Source of the DNA: Paracoccaceae bacterium
Lineage (GTDB): Bacteria > Pseudomonadota > Alphaproteobacteria > Rhodobacterales > Rhodobacteraceae
DNA length: 64,000 nucleotides
Assembly (NCBI GenBank): GCA_022448925.1
Contig: JAKVCP010000007.1
Location: 17,058 to 81,057 of the forward strand
Reading direction: 5' to 3'
Below the pieces are notes generated by a model. The model searched no databases. It worked only from the letters and a program-made list of their open reading frames with translations, and was not told the origin of the DNA. Positions 1 to 8,512 of the stretch are shown here, piece after piece. The translations under genes and the position numbers were made by a program. The number at the start of each line of letters is the position of its first letter. The stretch's first letter is position 1.

Positions 1-2
1 GG

Positions 3-77
3 AGGTTTGAGCGCGATACGCCCATGACGCGACGCCTGGCTTTGCAAAGCTTCAACATTTTGAAAACTGACTGGTAG
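3..77 (+). CDS. C-terminal end of an unidentified protein (cut by window edge)
   Basis: An open frame enters the window at base 3 and closes with TAG at 75-77, giving 24 C-terminal residues ending in SFNILKTDW. The next gene on the same strand starts 8 bases later, the spacing expected inside an operon. The fragment is too short to assign to a family. From its neighbours it probably belongs to the same surface-polysaccharide or sulfotransferase cluster, but that is inference. Confidence 0.45.
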   Translation, partial: RFERDTPMTRRLALQSFNILKTDW

Positions 78-85
78 ACTGCGCC

Positions 86-1111
86 ATGAAAGCGATCTTG
101 CATATCGGAATGCCCAAGACTGGGTCCTCGTCCATCCAAGATACACTGGCGTCGGCCGATTTGGGAAACGCGCGGTATTTTGATTGGCGGGCGCCCAACC
201 ATTCCAGTCTTTTGGCTGTTGTCTCCAAGGACATGTCGCATGGGTTTTCCAAGCGACATTCCATCGAAGACCTGGACAAAATCATCGCCTCAACGGCACA
301 AACTTTTCGCGACAATGCAGAACGAGACGGCACAGAAAGCTTCATCATATCGGCAGAGCGTCTGTTCAACAGCCCTCCGGAAAATTTGCGCGTTTTCAAG
401 GCCTTCCTGGATCAATTCGCAACCTCTTACAGCGTGATTGGATATGTGCGCGAACCATCCTCTTTTCTGGTATCTGCGTTTCAGCAGAACATAAAGATGG
501 GAAAATGCGGCTTGCAGCTGGGAAAGATCTGGCCGGATTACCGTCGCAGGATCAGCAATTTTGACCACTTGTTCGGTCAAGAGAATGTCACTGTGCGGCT
601 GTTTGACCGCGCAGCCCTCAAGAACGGTGATGTGGTTCAGGATTTCGCAGAGTTTGCAAAGATCGACCTCAAGCCGCAGGACATCGTGAAAACCAACGAA
701 AGTTTGAGCGCCGAAGCCGTCGCGTTTTTGTTTCTTGATCGACATTTTGGCAAGAGCTTTGATGCACAGGAAAGCAAGCAACCTGCCCTGACCAGCAAGC
801 TGGTTCAAAAGCTGTCCTTGCACAAAGGGCGGCGCTTTACATTCGCGCCTGAGTTGATTGATCCAGTCCTGGAAAGACATTCCAAAGACATCGCCTGGAT
901 TGAACAGCGTTTAGGGATCTCTTTTGCCACGGGGCCCAAGAAAGCGGAGGTTGTGTTCAGAACGAAGAAGGACCTGATCGATTTTGCAATGCAGAACCAA
1001 TCGGTGTTGCGCGAAATTATAGGTTTGACCGCACCGACACGCGACACTGTCGATCCTGCCAAGGCTGCTGCCTTCGTCAAAGGGCTGATCGCAAGCCGCA
1101 CAAACGAATAG
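86..1111 (+). CDS. Sulfotransferase family protein
   Basis: A protein of 341 residues that begins with a PAPS-binding P-loop (HIGMPKTGSSSIQ, residues 6-18). A second motif, GYVREPSSFLVSAF near residue 118, has the Arg-x-Pro and Ser pattern of the 3'-phosphate-binding region. Such enzymes move a sulfuryl group from PAPS to a hydroxyl or amino group; here the acceptor is unknown, a capsule or exopolysaccharide sugar being likely from the neighbours. There is no signal peptide, so it should act in the cytoplasm. It converges on a second sulfotransferase on the other strand; the two share the same fold signature but differ clearly in sequence. Confidence 0.8.
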   Translation: MKAILHIGMPKTGSSSIQDTLASADLGNARYFDWRAPNHSSLLAVVSKDMSHGFSKRHSIEDLDKIIASTAQTFRDNAERDGTESFIISAERLFNSPPENLRVFKAFLDQFATSYSVIGYVREPSSFLVSAFQQNIKMGKCGLQLGKIWPDYRRRISNFDHLFGQENVTVRLFDRAALKNGDVVQDFAEFAKIDLKPQDIVKTNESLSAEAVAFLFLDRHFGKSFDAQESKQPALTSKLVQKLSLHKGRRFTFAPELIDPVLERHSKDIAWIEQRLGISFATGPKKAEVVFRTKKDLIDFAMQNQSVLREIIGLTAPTRDTVDPAKAAAFVKGLIASRTNE

Positions 1112-1140
1112 ATCGACAGGGGGCCGCCCACTGCATGGCC

Positions 1141-2148
1141 CTAGTCATCACCCATTTTTTCCTCGAGCTTCTTAAGGCGGTTGGACATCCGTTGCATGTG
1201 CGCGGCCTGCGACAGCGTAACCTCGATGAGATACTCCAGCATCCGCGCCCTCATCGCATCCATATCGCGTTGCTTTGCTTCTTTCTCTTGTCCCGATGTA
1301 AAATCCACGCCTATACGCTCGCCGAGCGCCTTGAAATCATCCAGATCATCGGCAAAGACTTCGGTTCCGCCATCAAAAGTCAGATACTTTTTTGTGGCCT
1401 CTTCAAGAGTTTGCACCGTGTCCCGATTGGGGTTCATCACAAACGTATTGAACCGGTCTGGGAAAACTTCTGACTTGAAACGCGTATTGAAGAGCGCACG
1501 CAACAAAAGCTCTACATCTTCGCCGCGTTCCAGTACCCGTTTCTTGACCGGCGGTATGGTCACGCCGATCGTTCGCCCGAAATCCTCGACCACATCAACA
1601 GTCTTGTCGAATTTGCAGAAGGTCAAGAAATCGCTGTATTTCCGTTCCCACACAGCCAGGGCGCGATAGGTGCCCACCCAACGACTGGCCTGATCTCTGA
1701 AGGTCTGGATCGGACCCGGACGGGTCTTGTGCCGTATCGCCCATTGCACATAGGCAGAGGGCAGCCAAGACTGAATGTCACGGATATACAAGATGATCCG
1801 CAGATCAACTTCTTTGGCCAACTCTTCAATCAATGGATCAAGGTTTGCAACATGGCCGTAAAGATCTTCGTTCGAAAAGACAAAGGTGTCGCACCCGGTC
1901 TGAGCCTTGATCTTTTCCATCTCACGAACGATTGCCTGTGCGCCTGTGCGCAATTGTTCGGGATCTCCGCTTACGAATGTGCGCATACCCGCGATGCCGT
2001 CGAACTTGGGATGGACAATGGAAAACCACATCCCCAGATAGTGCAGTCCCTGGGCATGCAACTCATCCTCTGCCTGACTCAGCGCCTGCTGGATCGAGCT
2101 TGTTCCGGTTTTGCCCATCCCGACATGAAGAAAAAGTTTCATGGTCAT
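1141..2148 (-). CDS. Sulfotransferase family protein, coupled to the upstream glycosyltransferase
   Basis: A second sulfotransferase of 335 residues. Its P-loop HVGMGKTGTSSIQQAL lies at residues 8-23 and a 3'-phosphate-binding motif (YIRDIQSWLPSAYVQW) near residue 121. The chosen ATG overlaps the stop codon of the upstream glycosyltransferase in an ATGA quartet, which indicates translational coupling; a second ATG two codons on is also possible. The C-terminus is a charged helix (RMSNRLKKLEEKMGDD) that could form a short coiled coil. The substrate is presumably the glycan made by its coupled partner; this is inferred from gene order only. Confidence 0.82.
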   Translation of the reverse strand: MTMKLFLHVGMGKTGTSSIQQALSQAEDELHAQGLHYLGMWFSIVHPKFDGIAGMRTFVSGDPEQLRTGAQAIVREMEKIKAQTGCDTFVFSNEDLYGHVANLDPLIEELAKEVDLRIILYIRDIQSWLPSAYVQWAIRHKTRPGPIQTFRDQASRWVGTYRALAVWERKYSDFLTFCKFDKTVDVVEDFGRTIGVTIPPVKKRVLERGEDVELLLRALFNTRFKSEVFPDRFNTFVMNPNRDTVQTLEEATKKYLTFDGGTEVFADDLDDFKALGERIGVDFTSGQEKEAKQRDMDAMRARMLEYLIEVTLSQAAHMQRMSNRLKKLEEKMGDD

Positions 2149-4727
2149 CTCCGCGGCTGGTCAGGTTTGCTGACAAAAATTGATTTGTGGCCTGAATCGT
2201 AGGCCGCGGTGGGCCAGAGACGCTCTATCATATGAAAGACTGTGCCATCGTTGGCAATCGGTTCGTTTGGCCAAGGGTAATCGGCGCCAAAATAGGAGTT
2301 CATCTGGTTCACCACAGCGCGGCGTGTCCAGAACATGTTGCCTACCGGGAAAAGGATCGGATGGTCTGGGAAAGGCGTTTCGACCAATTTCTGATAGATC
2401 GGCAGAATGCGCTTGGAGCCGAACCAACCACAGATATAGGGATCGAACGGCGTGACAAGGCCAACTTCCGGGTCAGTCATCTGCAGCAGCGCGTTCGAGA
2501 TCTTTTCCTTGTCACCAAACAGGATCTTCAGCAGGAAGTTGCGCCAGGTGTCCCCCCCGGGGGTCGAGGAAAATGACTTTTTCTGGTGAACGTGGGCCCA
2601 GATATCGTCGTTTCCATAAGTCTCAATATCGTTGAAGAGCTGCATGAACGGCAAAATGTCCCGCCCCTGGTTCGCGACCTGGACAATCTCGGCCTTGATA
2701 TCAAGATCTTTCATGGTTTTGTGGATCAGGTTGGCCTTTTTAACCTGGTCGGTGGTGATCACAACGTTGTTGGCCCGCTGGTAGACACCGTAACTGCTGG
2801 CGTCATGATACAGATCATCCGTGTAGTAGGCGTGGACGTGGATCGAAAAGTCCGGCAGATCCTGAGGCAGATCTTCTTTGTATCGGATCAGAACGCCGCT
2901 TTTGTGAACGGGATGATCCGACGCCTGAAGCACCTGTCTGGCCTCGGCTTCGCTTTTCCAAACGGTTTTGCGGCCCAGAGACCAGGCTTTTTGCCGCTCT
3001 GCCACGCGATAATCTTTGTCATCGTCCCGCTCAGAGAACAAAATCGGCAGATCATACTCGCCCTCACCAAGATAGAAGTGCCGGCGTTTTGCAAGGTGCG
3101 CCTCAAATGCTGTAGAAATCCGTTTGAACAGTTGATCGTCACCAAGAACATCAGTGTCCTCACGTGACAGATCAAGACGCTTTAGGTTCTCAGATTTGCG
3201 CGGCAGTGTTGTTGCCAGTTTTGCGGCTTCGTCGACACGGCCATAACCCACCCGGTGAAACCGCGGCTGGGACTTGTATGTTTCATCATCATAGCCCGAG
3301 GCATTCTCGAACAAGATGACATCACTATCGAATTTCACCGCGTCGAGAACCACGTTGGGCAAGGGGTCCATGCGGGATGACAGGAAAAGTGCATCTGATG
3401 CGATCACGAGGTCATTGTAGTAATCCCCGCCTGGCACGTAGTGAAAATAGCCGCCCTTTTCATTGACATGCGCCTCGACCATTTGCTTTTCAAGCCAGAC
3501 ACCACAGTGGAAATCCTCGTGGTTCATACCATCGCCGATCCAGACGAACACCGCCTCTGGGTCGCGTTCATGCGCGATCTGCGCCATCATGATGAACAAG
3601 TCCGTACCCTTGCGCCAATGCGTGCTACCAGCGCCATAGACAAGTCGGCGATTGCCAAGATCGATACCCAGAATACGTCCGATTCTATCCCGCGCATCCT
3701 GATAACGTTTGCGGGCCACCCGGCCAGGCTTTAGCTGAGCTTGCGGAATGATGGTCGAACAGCTGTCCAGATCAAAACCTGAATCTTCCATGATCCCGCG
3801 CCAGGATTCGCGCACATTTTCGGACGAGAAGATCGCGAAATCTGCATAAAAACAGGGATGTATGGTTTTATGCAGGGGCAGCGAATATTGCGTGTATTCG
3901 TGAATGTAAAAACCAAAGGGAATACCGCGCGAGACCATCATTCGAATGAACGGGCTGCTGTCAGACGAATTGCACAGCGCATAATCAACCCTGGACAGAA
4001 CGTCCCGCAAGACAAAATCAATTTCTTCATGCGGCATAAGGGTGACAAAGACACAATTGCATTCGCGGCGAAACCGCTCCAGCAGCGGGCCAACCTGAAG
4101 GCTAAGCACGACCACGTTGTGTGTTTGAGCCGCCTGCTTTACCAGCTCCAAGCCAACCAGAGGCGCACCTGTTGTGGTGAATTCATGCACCGTCAAAAGG
4201 ATGGTCTTTTTGCTTTCATCAAAGGGTTTATCGCCCTGATAAAAATTTCGGCGCAGGGTCCGCAGCGAGGACCGTTGTTCCCGTTTGCCAAAGAGCAAGA
4301 AGTGATAGAGCGGCAGGATCCCACTGTCTTTCACATCAGGGTACTGAGTGGTGTAGTGCAGGGCCGAGAAATCTGAGATCTTCTCATCAATACTATGCGG
4401 GAGGGCCATCAATTCATAGGCCAGCTGCGCCGCATCCTTTTGACCTTTTTCTACAGCATCTTTCAGGTCCTCGTCGGTCAGGAGTCCCAGGATCACCTTA
4501 TCGATTTGGGGGCGTTCTGCGCGGATTTTCTGATACGCATTGGGGACACGGCCCTCTTTCTTGCCGTGCAATTCAAAATGTGTTGCGCAGTCGATTGCGA
4601 CATCTTCCTTGGCCAACTCGGGATAGTGCAGCTTGTAAAAGTCTTCATCAAAGCGGAAGTCGGGCCGCGAGGCATGAACGCCCAATGCTTCAGTATGCGA
4701 GCGCCAGATTTCGTCAAGGTTCAGCAT
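2145..4727 (-). CDS. Large glycosyltransferase with C-terminal RgpF (rhamnan synthesis F) domain
   Basis: A protein of 860 residues. The middle part looks like a GT-B, GT4-like transferase: a Rossmann start (KTILLTVHEFTTTGAPLVGL, from about residue 170), then VYGAGSTHWRKGTDLFI and a nucleotide-sugar segment with DALFLSSRMDPLPNVVLDAV. The last 270 residues carry the RgpF signature: FSIHVHAYYTDDLYHDASSY, then NQGRDILPFMQLFNDIE and DIWAHVHQKKS. The N-terminal 110 residues (FDEDFYKLHYPELA) match a short domain often found ahead of such glycosyltransferases. It probably builds a rhamnose-type or related surface glycan in the cytoplasm. Only 4 bases separate it from the upstream unknown gene, and its stop overlaps the downstream sulfotransferase, so the three form an operon. 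Confidence 0.82.
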   Translation of the reverse strand: MLNLDEIWRSHTEALGVHASRPDFRFDEDFYKLHYPELAKEDVAIDCATHFELHGKKEGRVPNAYQKIRAERPQIDKVILGLLTDEDLKDAVEKGQKDAAQLAYELMALPHSIDEKISDFSALHYTTQYPDVKDSGILPLYHFLLFGKREQRSSLRTLRRNFYQGDKPFDESKKTILLTVHEFTTTGAPLVGLELVKQAAQTHNVVVLSLQVGPLLERFRRECNCVFVTLMPHEEIDFVLRDVLSRVDYALCNSSDSSPFIRMMVSRGIPFGFYIHEYTQYSLPLHKTIHPCFYADFAIFSSENVRESWRGIMEDSGFDLDSCSTIIPQAQLKPGRVARKRYQDARDRIGRILGIDLGNRRLVYGAGSTHWRKGTDLFIMMAQIAHERDPEAVFVWIGDGMNHEDFHCGVWLEKQMVEAHVNEKGGYFHYVPGGDYYNDLVIASDALFLSSRMDPLPNVVLDAVKFDSDVILFENASGYDDETYKSQPRFHRVGYGRVDEAAKLATTLPRKSENLKRLDLSREDTDVLGDDQLFKRISTAFEAHLAKRRHFYLGEGEYDLPILFSERDDDKDYRVAERQKAWSLGRKTVWKSEAEARQVLQASDHPVHKSGVLIRYKEDLPQDLPDFSIHVHAYYTDDLYHDASSYGVYQRANNVVITTDQVKKANLIHKTMKDLDIKAEIVQVANQGRDILPFMQLFNDIETYGNDDIWAHVHQKKSFSSTPGGDTWRNFLLKILFGDKEKISNALLQMTDPEVGLVTPFDPYICGWFGSKRILPIYQKLVETPFPDHPILFPVGNMFWTRRAVVNQMNSYFGADYPWPNEPIANDGTVFHMIERLWPTAAYDSGHKSIFVSKPDQPRR

Positions 4728-4731
4728 GACT

Positions 4732-5211
4732 TCAGTTCCCCAGGTGTAGTGGCATCATGTCGAGGCTGCATTTGGTATGTTCAGGGCCCATGCCCTTGGT
4801 CATGTACCGAAAAAACGTGACCAACATTGGATCTGCACCAAACGAGTGACCGCAGATCAGAGTGTGCAAGTCTTCATCATCACCAATGCTGTATTCAAAA
4901 GCCTTTGGATCTGCGACAGCGGTTTTGGCATGATCAAGCGTCGACAAGGCGTCTGCAGTGTCATTGATGAACAAGACCGACGACGTTGCACGTGCCATGG
5001 TTCGATCCGTGGCGACCATGATATCGCGCAACGCACTCAGAGTACTGGGCGCTATGCTTGTGAATTCAAATACAAACCACTCATCCGGAGACACCATGTG
5101 CTCTAGCGAGTTGGCCGCACCGAACGGGACATACAGACAAAAAGGTCCTGGCCAGTCAAACTGGCCTCCTGTTTCTTGCAAGGCCACGTTTCTGGAATCA
5201 ATTATCAACAT
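4732..5211 (-). CDS. Protein of unknown function, first gene of the glycosyltransferase operon
   Basis: A soluble protein of 159 residues with no recognised domain. It begins MLIIDSRNVALQ and contains a GHSFGADPM stretch; without other catalytic motifs this is not enough to call a hydrolase. The ATG at 5211 was chosen because AGGA lies 7 bases upstream; an in-frame ATG at 5256 would add 15 residues but has no Shine-Dalgarno sequence. It ends 4 bases before the glycosyltransferase, so co-translation is likely. It could be an accessory or specificity factor for glycan synthesis, which is a guess from position. Confidence 0.6.
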   Translation of the reverse strand: MLIIDSRNVALQETGGQFDWPGPFCLYVPFGAANSLEHMVSPDEWFVFEFTSIAPSTLSALRDIMVATDRTMARATSSVLFINDTADALSTLDHAKTAVADPKAFEYSIGDDEDLHTLICGHSFGADPMLVTFFRYMTKGMGPEHTKCSLDMMPLHLGN

Positions 5212-5440
5212 TGTGTCGTCCTGAAAGAGTAAATCTCTGGTCAGGCAACGCGCCATTTAAAATTGACACCATTCAAACAGAAGCACGCCACCACGGTTTC
5301 GTGTCTCGTATTTTGACTATTCCGTCAACCGATTCAGGCGTTCTTTGGCTACAGGCAGAAGTCAACCGACCGCTTATCGGATAGCTGCGCAGAAAATGCC
5401 GGGGTTCATGGCATCCTGCCCTCCATTTCACCCCTTTACA

Positions 5441-5473
5441 CAAAGGCCGCCCGAACAGCGCGGGCGGCCTTTG
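5441..5473. terminator. Perfect GC-rich hairpin, probable terminator
   Basis: Two perfectly complementary 13-base arms (CAAAGGCCGCCCG and CGGGCGGCCTTTG) flank a 7-base loop. It lies just beyond the stop of the leftward DUF2793 gene and reads as an intrinsic terminator for it, although the U-tract is limited to the TTTG at the base of the stem. Confidence 0.7.
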
Positions 5474-5497
5474 TCGTCACATCAGATTGTGAACGAA

Positions 5498-6574
5498 TTA
5501 GCCCACCTGATACCCCCAAAAACTGGAATGTCCTGCAGCAAAGTTCAAATCATCACCACGTGCCGTTCCTTGCAGCTCGACCGTATCCCCTTGGGACAGG
5601 CTTACCAGGGTTTGAAGCTTGGTGGTGGTACGCATGCTAACATGTGCACTGTTGTTTTCATGGAACGCCCCGTTGATCTCGGTCACGCCGTTTTGCAAAA
5701 GACGAGAGCGTGAGCGCACGGTAGACGACGTATGCGTTTTGTACATCAGTACGCCGCCCAGCATGTAAGTGCCATCCGCAGGGGCAACAAACTGGTTTGT
5801 AGCCGGATCAAAAACGTTCTGATCGTTATATTCCACAGTGTTGATCCCAATAGTCGTCCAGACGTCCTCGGCGACGAAATTATCGTAATTCGTAAAGGCC
5901 TTGAAGCGTGGCAGATTGGGCAGGCTTGGACGCCCCGACACATGATCCATGGTCATTACATCGCGGAAATTGATGCCGTCGTCCGTGACTGACAGTCGCA
6001 ACGAATCCGATCCAAAAAGCCCAAGCAAGGCGCGCGTCGCATAATTCGTTTGGAACACAAGGCCCAGATCGTCTGTTGCGCCTTCCTTGTTCAGAGTTGC
6101 AACCATGCTGCCATTACCGCCGTCAGCCTCGTTGACCGCTGTCCACAAAGCTTGGTTCAGCCGAGCCTGAAACGGGGTCTGTGCGGTTGCACTGGTGCCA
6201 AGCCCCAAGAGGGTCATGTCTTGCAGCGCAGAGGGTGTGATTTCATGCCAGTCCGCGCCGTCAAAGACAAGGTACTGTTTTGCATTGGCATTCCAGCAGC
6301 GCCAGCCAATGCGCGGCGGATAAAAAACCCAGGCAGTGCCATCAAAGACAGCGATCTCTGTGTCATGCCCCGCCCACTCAGACTGCCCCCCGGACGCCAC
6401 AATATGACTGTCTCCAGGCTGTGGAGCCCCCGGTGGCGTTTGCTCGCTGGTGCTCAGCACAGTCATCTGGACCAGCGCATCGAGCCCCCTGAGCGCCTCG
6501 TTGTGGGTCACGTGCTTTTGCGCCTGGGCGGGCATGATATAGGGCAAAGATAGCGTATCTGTTGTATCTGGCAT
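5498..6574 (-). CDS. DUF2793 protein with C-terminal C1q/TNF-like domain
   Basis: A protein of 358 residues. The first 110 residues are the DUF2793 module of alphaproteobacteria: LPYIMPAQAQKHVTHNEALR, then PQPGDSHIVA and later FDGTAWVFYPPRIGW and YLVFDGADWHEI. The last 140 residues (VAPADGTYMLGGVLMY, then VSLSQGDTVELQG) have the beta-rich pattern of a C1q-like head. DUF2793 is typically found in phage-tail, gene-transfer-agent or surface adhesin-like proteins of Rhodobacterales, so a surface or tail-fibre type binding role is plausible. No phage or GTA structural genes surround it here. It has no signal peptide and stands alone, with a strong hairpin after its stop. Confidence 0.75.
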   Translation of the reverse strand: MPDTTDTLSLPYIMPAQAQKHVTHNEALRGLDALVQMTVLSTSEQTPPGAPQPGDSHIVASGGQSEWAGHDTEIAVFDGTAWVFYPPRIGWRCWNANAKQYLVFDGADWHEITPSALQDMTLLGLGTSATAQTPFQARLNQALWTAVNEADGGNGSMVATLNKEGATDDLGLVFQTNYATRALLGLFGSDSLRLSVTDDGINFRDVMTMDHVSGRPSLPNLPRFKAFTNYDNFVAEDVWTTIGINTVEYNDQNVFDPATNQFVAPADGTYMLGGVLMYKTHTSSTVRSRSRLLQNGVTEINGAFHENNSAHVSMRTTTKLQTLVSLSQGDTVELQGTARGDDLNFAAGHSSFWGYQVG

Positions 6575-6674
6575 GACAGGTCCTTGGGCAAGATTTGCCC
6601 GTAAAAGTCGATACCAACGCTTGCGGTCGCGTTAGCAAAGCGCCCGGCGCATTAACCCATCGATGAGGATCACG

Positions 6675-6800
6675 TTACGCCACAGGCCAACCCACAAAAA
6701 TCTGGCGACCATCGCGAACAACCATGCGACCGTCCGGAAGGACGCGCTCCAGCACACCTTGTATGGCAATATACTTGCCGATCAAAACAGTCTTAAGCAC
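6675..6800 (-). CDS. Small conserved-looking protein, 41 residues
   Basis: A short frame with a GTG start 8 bases after a GGGGG Shine-Dalgarno-like run, ending in TAA. The product contains TVLIGKYIAIQGVLERVLPD followed by GRMVVRDGRQIFVGWPVA. It alternates beta-type segments with a DGR turn and looks like a genuine compact beta protein, not noise. I recall similar 40-50 residue hypothetical proteins in Rhodobacteraceae but cannot verify this. It sits alone between mutT and the DUF2793 gene on their strand and could share the mutT transcript, whose stop is 84 bases upstream. Confidence 0.6.
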   Translation of the reverse strand: MLKTVLIGKYIAIQGVLERVLPDGRMVVRDGRQIFVGWPVA

Positions 6801-6884
6801 AACAAAAGCCCCCAATTGTTGTGAGAATTCACTTAATATGTCCGGATATCATAGGCTACAAAATTCGACAGTTGCTGCAGTTTT

Positions 6885-7283
6885 TTACAACCAGTCTCGC
6901 AAAATCGGGATAAGCGGGATGTCGGCAGCTGGCATCGGATAGTCACGCAATTGATTTGCTTGCACCCATTTGAGTGACTGACCTTCCCTGGACTGCGGCA
7001 CACCTTCCCACTTGCGGCAGGCGAAAAGCGGCATCAACAAGTGGAAATCATCGTAGCCATGGCTTGCAAAGGTCAAGGGCGCAAGACAACTTTGCCAGGT
7101 CTCGATGCCAAGTTCTTCGTGCAATTCACGGATCAATGCAGCCTCTGGCGTTTCGCCCGGTTCGACCTTGCCACCAGGAAACTCCCACAGGCCAGCCATG
7201 GCCTTACCCTGTGGACGTTGCGCCAACAGCACCCGCCCATCCCGGTCGATCAATGCAACCGCTGAAACGAGAACGATCTTCAT
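6885..7283 (-). CDS. mutT: 8-oxo-dGTP diphosphatase MutT (Nudix hydrolase)
   Basis: A protein of 132 residues, the usual MutT size. The Nudix box is complete (GGKVEPGETPEAALIREL then HEELGI, residues 37-60), with the REx2EE glutamates that bind magnesium. It also has the family's LAQRPQGKAMAGLWEFPGG substrate loop and a C-terminal LKWVQANQL. It should hydrolyse 8-oxo-dGTP to the monophosphate and so prevent A:T to C:G mutation. Its ATG overlaps the argJ stop in an ATGA quartet, so the two are translationally coupled, an arrangement common in this group. Confidence 0.93.
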   Translation of the reverse strand: MKIVLVSAVALIDRDGRVLLAQRPQGKAMAGLWEFPGGKVEPGETPEAALIRELHEELGIETWQSCLAPLTFASHGYDDFHLLMPLFACRKWEGVPQSREGQSLKWVQANQLRDYPMPAADIPLIPILRDWL

Positions 7284-8509
7284 GATCGGTAGTCCGCATT
7301 GATGCTGATATAGCCGTGGGTCAGATCACAGGTCCAGACGGTGCAGGCCCCCAAGCCCAACCCGATATCGACCGAGATCGAAATCTCTGGTTTTTGCATC
7401 TCCCTTGCGCCGTCTTCTTCCCGGTACGTCTCAGCCACCCAGCCCTTTTCGGCCACCAGCACCTCACCAAAGCGAATGGACAACAAGTCCCTGTCCGCGG
7501 TCGCCCCCGATTTGCCAATCGCCATAACGATACGCCCCCAATTCGGGTCCTCGCCCGCAAGAGCTGTCTTTACCAGCGGCGAGTTTGCGATCGACAACGC
7601 ATGTTTGCGCGCATCCACATCCGAAGTGGCCCCCGTTACATTTACTGTCACAAACTTGGTCGCGCCTTCGCCGTCACGCACAACCTGGTGCGCAAGATCG
7701 GTCATGACACCTTCCAACGCCGCGACAAACTCTGACGTGCCCGCTGTCACCTCCACGCCCGAGGCACCGGTGGCACCGATCATCAAGCTGTCCGAGGTCG
7801 ACGTATCACTGTCAACGGTGATGCAGTTGAACGTGCGGGCGTTCAATAACGCCAGCATGGACTGAAGATCCGCTTGGTCCACGCGGGCGTCGGTAAAGAT
7901 ATAGACCAGCATCGTCGCCATATCCGGCGCAATCATGCCTGATCCCTTTGCGAAACCTGCAATCTTGACAGCCCCACCAGGCAGACTGACCTGTGCCGTC
8001 GCGCCCTTGGGAAAGGTGTCCGTCGTCATGATCGCCTGCGCAGCTTTTTCGGCGTTATCGCCTGACAGCGTCGACGCCAGCTCGGCGACTTTTGCGGTGA
8101 TCCGATCGTGCGGTAACCGTTCTCCAATCACACCGGTCGAAGCGGTGAAGACGCGTTCGGCCGGTATGGCCGTCTCTGCCGAGACTGCCCTGCAGATTGC
8201 CGCGACCGACCCTTCGCCCGCACGTCCGGTAAAGGCGTTCGAGTTTCCCGAGTTGACCAGAATAGCTGCGCCCGCAGAACTGTCACCGCCCAATTTGGCC
8301 TGGCAATCCAGCACATTGGCCGAGCGCGTGGCCGAGGTTGTAAACACCCCCGCCACAGCACTGCCGGGATCAAGGACCGCCAACATGACGTCCAGCCGGT
8401 TTTGGTACTTCACACCCGCCTCTGCGGCCGCAAAGCGTACACCGGGGATTTCGGGCAGGTCGGGAAAATGCGATGGTGCCAAAGGCGAGCGAGGGGTCGC
8501 AACAGCCAA
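7280..8509 (-). CDS. argJ: Bifunctional glutamate N-acetyltransferase / amino-acid acetyltransferase ArgJ
   Basis: A protein of 409 residues of the ornithine acetyltransferase family. It makes N-acetylglutamate and recycles acetyl groups from N-acetylornithine in arginine synthesis. The self-cleavage and catalytic motif is visible as PDMATMLVYIFTDA; the threonine of ATML becomes the nucleophile of the beta chain. The oxyanion region (STGVIGERLP) and the C-terminal TCDLTHGYISINADYRS end are present. The start is TTG, placed 8 bases after GGAGG; that site lies at the 3' end of the upstream ppi gene, 3 bases away. The operon order is ppi-argJ-mutT. Confidence 0.95.
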   Translation of the reverse strand: MAVATPRSPLAPSHFPDLPEIPGVRFAAAEAGVKYQNRLDVMLAVLDPGSAVAGVFTTSATRSANVLDCQAKLGGDSSAGAAILVNSGNSNAFTGRAGEGSVAAICRAVSAETAIPAERVFTASTGVIGERLPHDRITAKVAELASTLSGDNAEKAAQAIMTTDTFPKGATAQVSLPGGAVKIAGFAKGSGMIAPDMATMLVYIFTDARVDQADLQSMLALLNARTFNCITVDSDTSTSDSLMIGATGASGVEVTAGTSEFVAALEGVMTDLAHQVVRDGEGATKFVTVNVTGATSDVDARKHALSIANSPLVKTALAGEDPNWGRIVMAIGKSGATADRDLLSIRFGEVLVAEKGWVAETYREEDGAREMQKPEISISVDIGLGLGACTVWTCDLTHGYISINADYRS

Positions 8510-8512
8510 GAT

